Assembly: GCF_000182925.2 (NCBI RefSeq)
Contig: NC_026502.1
Location: forward strand, 1,550,001 to 1,614,000
Source of the DNA: Neurospora crassa OR74A
Taxonomy: Eukaryota; Ascomycota; Sordariomycetes; Sordariales; Sordariaceae
Length of the DNA: 64,000 nt
Reading direction: 5' to 3'
Shown: positions 56,224 to 64,000 of the stretch, piece by piece
Layout: each line of letters opens with the position of its first letter
How positions within the stretch are numbered: position 1 is the first letter of the stretch
Translations under genes and position numbers: made by a program
The notes under the pieces: model-generated
What the model saw: the letters and a program-made list of their open reading frames with translations, nothing else
Databases searched by the model: none
Told to the model about the DNA's origin: nothing

Positions 56224-58196
56224 TATTAGACCGGAACGGCAGGCATGCCCAAGTTCGTCACGGCCGAGGGCAGATTGATGGAACGCGAGGTGTCAACGGG
56301 AGGTGGCAGTTCGGGGATGGTGGCAAACAGTGGGAGGTCGAGGAGCGGGATCGGAATCGATATCGGAACCAGATTCGGTCTGCGGTCTAGAGGCACGGTT
56401 GCGAAGGAGATGCGACAATACTAGGAAGTGAACAAGGGGCGCTTCCAATTACAACACATCAAAATGTCGGTATCATCATCACAGGGTTGAGTTGGTGATA
56501 ATGTTTGCGATGCGATCCAATAAGGACAGCGAATAGGTAGAGACGAAAGAGCAGTCGCGACGCCAATCACGTCCAAGCCAAGGGAGAGAGCTCTCTGACA
56601 AGTGCACGGGGCAGGCAATGAGAGCAGACTGATGATGCACATGCGGAGGTTCGTTGGAGACCTGGGCTGCCCGATGCGGGGGAGAGACGGGATCCATGCT
56701 CGCGGGGGAATGCCATCCCGCGTCCCGGGGGGCGCGCCTTAGCAGGGCTGCCTGCACTGGCAACGACTGCACAGCTGGGCCGGCAAATGGTCTGAGCCTG
56801 GAACTTGGTGCTTGCTGGGCTGACCAGGACCTGCCTTGCAGTGCCAGACTGCTGTCAGGCCGTTGACTGGCAGAAAGAACCCGAATTCGGAAAGGGCAGC
56901 AAGCTTCCCCTCCTCTCGCCCCTGCCGACCGTCCCTCTGAGCCCCGCCAGTTGCGGAGATTGCCTCCAGTTGCCCCTCGCGGCCCCTCCATGAAGCGAAG
57001 AGTGCTCCACCTGAAGAGCTCCAGTTCGCCAGCCTTTGATAAGAGCTTTGGCGCCTGCACAAACGCCCAGAAGCCCAACCATGCTTCCGCCTCTGGTCCA
57101 AATGAAATGACATACATTGATGCAAAGGCGTCCAGAAAGCGACCTGACTGCGACCTGACCTGCGCCTAGGAACTAAGACATATACATAATATCGTGCATC
57201 TCAACAACAGACTGCATCAGGGGTAAATGGGAAGCTAGAAGGGACGACCTTTTTTTCAGCGACTAAAAGCTACCTATAACCAGGGAGGTGAAAAAATGGA
57301 AAAAAAATAAGTGGCTCTTGGGCAATAAGATTGGGTTAGGTTTTTGTCAGTTGGTTGGGTTTTGAACCTGGGCCAGGAGCCCATGATGTAATCGAGCATT
57401 GATAGCTTCCCCAAGGGGTATTCATCAGCTCCAATAGTCAACAGTTCTTCATGTCCGTGTTTGTTGAAGCTCCCCCCTCTTGGTTGTCATCAAGTGGCAT
57501 AGTCTCATAAAACACTGCTACAAGTGTACATACTCTGCACTACGACGACTACCAACAAAAAAGAGTGACACTAGAAGCTAGTCTACCCTCGAACGGGACT
57601 CGCCCAAAGAGAGAAAAGACCCGGGGTCATCACGTCGATCTAGCACGCAAAGAGGGTTTCTTGCGCTGTCCCCTGCCCGTAATCCAAGCAAAGCCACCAA
57701 GGTAGGATTTCCAACCTCCAACGACTTCACTGCATCCATATCTTTTTTTGATTTTTTCTTTTTGTTTTTTGCCTTCGAGACAATCTCCTTAATTTCGGGC
57801 TACACAACTGTTAGATTCTGCAAGCGCTTCCAAGGGTGATTGTTGGGTTTTCCGTTATAATAAGCGAGCACAGTCTGTTATTTGCCCTTTCCGACCCAAC
57901 TCTTACCTGACTACCACCTACTGGCCCTCCTCCCCCTCCCGTCCCCTCCTACCTCTACATACTACGACATCCCATTCAACTTGAACGTCAAAAGTCGTGT
58001 GTATCCATTGGGCCGCTTGCCACTACTCAAAGAAGCTCCGAGAAACGGGCTAACTATTTAGAGTGGTACCTGATATCACCCAATCTTCCAAGCCCGCGCT
58101 TAAAACCCCATCGCTTCACCTCCACTCTTCCAGACTTGTTTCTGGGCGTGCTTCTGTCCTCTTCTACACCTAACACCAACCACAGTAGCTGTCAAC
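56224..58196. other. 2-kb divergent region clpX / branching enzyme
   Basis: No gene is supported; the longest open frame (minus strand, about 56479-57117) lacks domains. Two AGGGG (STRE-like) pentamers, at 57219-57223 and 57414-57418, lie on the branching-enzyme side. An A-rich and T-rich patch lies at ~57290-57310 and ~57741-57770, followed by CT-rich sequence toward the gene. Confidence 0.6.
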
Positions 58197-60754
58197 ATGA
58201 ACGACATCTCAGACAACTCTTCCAACTCGCTGGCCAACGGCGGCACCGTTGCCAACAGCGACATTCCCAAGGATGGCACCGGTATGTCTCTCTATATTCC
58301 CCGATTTTCTCTGCCGATCTGGTGCCAGAAGCTGATACAGAAGATGCGCAGGTGTCTTGAGCATTGACCCCTGGCTCGAGCCGTTCAAGGATACCCTCAA
58401 GAGCCGCTATTCCAAGGCCCAATCCTGGATCGATACCATCAACAAGACAGAGGGCGGTTTGGAGAAGTTCAGCAGGGTCAGTCATGAGCCGCGTTGTGGA
58501 AGCTACCAAAGCTGCTGACACACGTACAACTACAGGGTACCGAAATCTTTGGTTTCAACGTCGACAAGGACAACACCATCACATACAGAGAATGGGCTCC
58601 CAATGCCAAACAAGCCTCCCTCATTGGCGAATTTAGTACGTATCATGACACGAGACCAAGATACTGTGAATTGGGAGCTATTCTAACACTCATCAGACAA
58701 CTGGGATAGGAACGCCCACCGCATGAAGAAGAACGAGTTCGGCGTCTTTGAGATCACAATTCCTCCCACGGCCAACGGGCAACCAGCTATTCCCCACAAC
58801 TCCAAGATCAAGGTATGTGAATGTTTCAATTCGGCCTGTGCTACGCCAATTCGTCACAACGTACTAATGTTTATCTCCTGACAGATCACCCTCGAGCTCC
58901 CCGACGGCCAATGGGTCGACAGATTGCCAGCATGGATCAAATATGTCACCCAGGACCTCTCAGTCTCGCCCGCATACGAGGCGCGGTTCTGGAACCCTCC
59001 CCAATCCGAACGATACACATTCAAGCACAAGAGGCCCTCAAAGCCGGAGAGCCTTAGGATCTACGAGGCCCACGTCGGCATTTCCTCCCCGGAGTGCAAG
59101 GTGGCTACCTATAAGGAGTTCACCAAGACCATGCTTCCTCGCATCAAGAACCTGGGATACAACGCCATTCAGCTCATGGCCATCATGGAGCACGCCTACT
59201 ATGCCAGTTTCGGATATCAGGTGAACAGCTTTTTCGCGGCAAGCAGCAGATACGGCCCGCCCGAGGATCTCAAGGAGTTGGTGGATACCGCCCACGCCAT
59301 GGGTATTGCCGTGTTGCTCGATGTCGTCCACAGTCACGCCTCCAAGAACGTCCTTGATGGCTTGAATGAGTTTGACGGTACTGACCACCAGTACTTCCAC
59401 GGCGGCGGCAGGGGCAAGCATGATCTTTGGGACAGCAGGCTTTTCAACTACGGTCATCACGAGGTCATGAGGTTCTTGCTCAGCAACCTTAGGTTCTGGA
59501 TGGATGAGTACGCCTTTGATGGCTTCAGATTTGATGGTGTGACAAGTATGCTTTACCTCCATCACGGTATCGGAACGTGAGTAATCTGTTCCCCAATGGT
59601 GAATTTGGCCTTGGCTAACCGTATCCAGTGGTTTCTCTGGTGGCTACCACGAGTACTTCGGCCCTGATGTTGATGAGGAGGCGGTCGTTTACCTCATGCT
59701 CGCCAATGAGATGCTTCACCAACTATACCCCAACGTCATTACGGTTGCCGAGGATGTATCAGGAATGCCGGCTCTGTGTCTCCCACTATCCTTAGGAGGT
59801 GTTGGCTTCGACTACAGACTCGCCATGGCCATTCCCGACATGTGGATCAAGATCCTGAAGGAGAAGAAGGACGAGGAATGGGATATGGCCAATATTACCT
59901 GGACCTTGACAAACAGGCGTCACGGCGAGAAGACCATTGCTTACTGTGAGAGTCACGATCAAGCGTAAGTGACCTACCCCGTGGCAACGTGTTCCGACTC
60001 AGGCTAACGCTCAAACAGGCTCGTCGGTGACAAGACCCTCATGATGCATCTCTGCGATGCCGAGTTGTACACCAACATGTCTATCCTCACGCCTCTAACC
60101 CCGGTCATTGACCGCGGCATGGCACTGCACAAGATGATCCGTCTCCTTACCCATTCCCTGGGAGGTGAGGGTTACCTCAACTTCGAGGGCAACGAGTTCG
60201 GCCACCCCGAGTGGCTTGACTTCCCCCGTGAGGGCAACCAGAACTCTTTCTGGTACGCCAGGCGCCAGCTCAACCTTACGGAAGATGGTCTTTTGCGTTA
60301 CCAGTACCTCAACAACTTTGACAGGTCGATGAACCTGACCGAGGACAAGTATGGCTGGTTGCACGCCCCACAGGCCTACATCTCTCTCAAGCACGAGGGC
60401 GATAAGGTTATTGTCTTTGAGCGCGCCGGCTTGGTCTTTGTCTTCAACTTCCACCCCTCCAACAGCTACACCGACTACCGCATCGGTATTGAGCAGGCGG
60501 GCACCTACCGCATCGTTCTCGACTCTGATACCAAGGAGCACGGTGGCTTCAACCGTCTCGATCCCCAGACTCGCTTCTTCACTTCGGACCTTCCGTGGAA
60601 CAACCGCAAGAACAGCACCCATGTGTACATTCCGGCCAGGACAGCCTTTGTAAGTTTCCCTCGTTATGCTGCAGCCCATTGCATCTTGGCTCTGAATGGT
60701 TGACTAATTTGCGGTTCTCAGGTCCTTGCGCTCGAGTCCACCCTTTCAGAGTAG
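58197..60754 (+). CDS. gbn: 1,4-alpha-glucan (glycogen) branching enzyme, 705 aa
   Basis: Forms alpha-1,6 branches in glycogen; a GH13 enzyme of the cytosol. There are eight exons: 58197-58281, 58352-58476, 58536-58635, 58697-58812, 58885-59576, 59629-59964, 60019-60649 and 60722-60754. The seven short introns are all GT-AG and every phase is consistent (2118 nt total). The CBM48-like N-terminal domain spans roughly residues 60-150 ([20 protein letters not shown]). Catalytic motifs are [16 protein letters not shown] with the nucleophile Asp359, TVAEDVSG with the acid/base Glu414, and CESHDQALVGDKT. The C-terminal beta domain ends [10 protein letters not shown]. The last exon codes only 10 residues. 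Two AGGGG pentamers upstream fit stress control reported for glycogen genes, as inference. The symbol gbn is the name I recall from Neurospora glycogen work. It lies in tandem with atp-2. Confidence 0.95.
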
Positions 60755-61932
60755 GGTATGAACGACCAGATATCCCATCCGTTGTCCAAGTGCGGGTGAT
60801 GAGAATTACAGCGGCCGGGTGAAGGCCACAAGCGTAGGAAAGCATCGTACGTTTTGTCGTACGCCATAGAAGATTTGGACAGGGAAAACCGGTCGGCATG
60901 AATAGTGCTGTTTTTGTTTTATCTATATTGTATCGGTCGGCAAGCTTCGTGTTATTTACAAGTCGTATTCCAAAGGTTCAGGACATGTATCTGAGAACTG
61001 TCAATTACATCAACATCAGACTTTGCAAGTCTTCTGCTTTTGTTGTCATTGTGGCGTTGATTTGCGTGTTGTTGAAGCCAGCTGCTGCTAAAGTGTTGGT
61101 TGAGATGGTTGGTGACGACGTATAGATGTTCGGAACATTACGGTGATTGGCGCATTCCCAAGCTGGCAATTGGGGAAAAAAGAAAAAAAGATGGAAATTG
61201 ACGGTTTTGTGTAGTGCGGGACGAAAGTGCGGGCGGCCGATGTTTTGATTTGCTTGCAGAAGATGGGCCAGACGTGCGGCGACGGGAGACCGACCTTGTT
61301 CGAACTAAAGAGCTGGGAGCAGCGGGAAAAACCGCAACGGAAACCGTGCGTTTGTCTGGGGAGCAGCAGTTCCATAAAAGTCCATTTCGCGCCGACCCAT
61401 TGGAGGCGTGGCAGCTCCAGAATACCTAGGTCTTGGAAAGTGACGAAGGTGTCCTTCGGGGATCGGAGTGGGAAAGTCTGGAGAGTGTGCGACCAGTGGC
61501 AGACCTAGGCGGCAGAAGTGTGGGAAATGGCTACCTAGTCTAGATAGTTGCAGCAGCCCAGCAACCACCAAGAAGTCCAGATAGGATCGATGGCAACAAA
61601 CAAACAAACCAACCTCCATCCCGTCACTCACCAGCAGAGCAAGCAAGACCTGAACTGAAAAGTGGACGACAACTGGAACTGAGGCAAGGCCAAGGACGGG
61701 AACATTGCCAGCACTCGATTGGACAAGAGGCGCCAGCTTCCCCACTTTTAGACGACTTTGCTCGACTTTTCCCTCACTTTTTGGCACCGAGCAAATCACG
61801 TGGTCTTGCTGGGAGCTCCGCAGCTTCTAACCGAAGCTCGTCGAGAGATTTTCGAACCCGTTTCTTTCCTTTTCAAAGCAGCCATCTTTTCCTCTGCCAC
61901 ATCCACCATCGTCGCGCTTAATCATCGTCAAG
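60755..61932. other. Intergenic region branching enzyme / atp-2
   Basis: This 1.2-kb tandem spacer carries the branching-enzyme 3' UTR and the atp-2 promoter. ACCTAGGT lies at 61424-61431. A pyrimidine-rich stretch precedes the atp-2 ATG (about 61850-61900). No gene is seen. Confidence 0.65.

Positions 61933-64000
<2,068 letters not shown>

Noticed and set aside
56479-57117. 212-codon minus-strand open frame in the clpX / branching enzyme spacer
   Set aside because: No family features, no splice partners and no codon bias like the neighbours.
57360-57420. tRNA on the minus strand around GGTTCAAAACCC
   Set aside because: The T stem pairs in only two positions, and no D arm or acceptor stem is found.

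Overview
The window is chromosomal DNA of a filamentous ascomycete, almost certainly Neurospora or a close relative in the Sordariaceae. The evidence is short introns (about 50-130 bp, GTANGT donors, CTRAC branch sites, CAG/TAG acceptors), glutamine-rich regulators with trinucleotide runs, long gene-poor promoter regions, and gene products that fit Neurospora (432-residue chorismate synthase, 433-residue lipoate ligase, 705-residue branching enzyme, F1-beta beginning MFKSGIS). From memory, this gene order (acetylornithine aminotransferase to ATP synthase beta) matches N. crassa linkage group II; the exact species cannot be fixed from the window.

Layout. 1-773 (-): 5' half of mitochondrial acetylornithine aminotransferase (arg-5). 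About 1919-2020 (+): U6 spliceosomal RNA. 2491-6314 (-) and 9310-11619 (-): two Zn2Cys6 regulators, the second with its zinc cluster cut by three introns around 13-nt and 10-nt exons. 15000-17367 (+): an uncharacterised single-pass membrane protein with Cys-Cys-Pro modules and a low-complexity tail. 18759-26595 (-): a 2592-residue Snt1/NCoR-like SANT corepressor. 30257-31448 (+): deoxyhypusine synthase. 31775-33059 (-): HMG-CoA lyase. 33654-35074 (-): chorismate synthase (aro-2). 35884-37339 (+): lipoate-protein ligase. 37803-41060 (+): Vps11. 41635-43626 (-): TFIIH Tfb1/p62. 46059-49251 (+): 2-oxoglutarate dehydrogenase E1. 52022-53428 (-): Cia1. 54232-56223 (-): mitochondrial ClpX. 58197-60754 (+): glycogen branching enzyme. 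61933 to the window end (+): ATP synthase beta (atp-2), cut by the window edge.

Functionally this is a housekeeping region with regulators at its left. At least six of the fifteen protein genes that could be named or assigned to a family encode probable mitochondrial proteins (aminotransferase, HMG-CoA lyase, lipoate ligase, 2-oxoglutarate dehydrogenase, ClpX, F1-beta). The two amino-acid biosynthetic genes each carry a GCN4/CPC1-type TGACTC site about 120-135 bp upstream of the ATG. Lipoate ligase and 2-oxoglutarate dehydrogenase belong to one chemistry (lipoylated dehydrogenase complexes) but are not adjacent.

No transposon, virus-like element, CRISPR array, rRNA or convincing tRNA was found, and no obvious RIP-type AT-rich block. 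The most unusual non-coding items are a 54-base A tract that ends a stretch with Pol III-like boxes, a strong (GGGT)n quadruplex motif, a 20-bp palindrome, and a recurrent ACCTAGGT palindrome. I did not find a clear new multi-gene system. The best candidates for something undescribed are the CCP-module membrane protein, the micro-exon zinc cluster and the A-tract unit.
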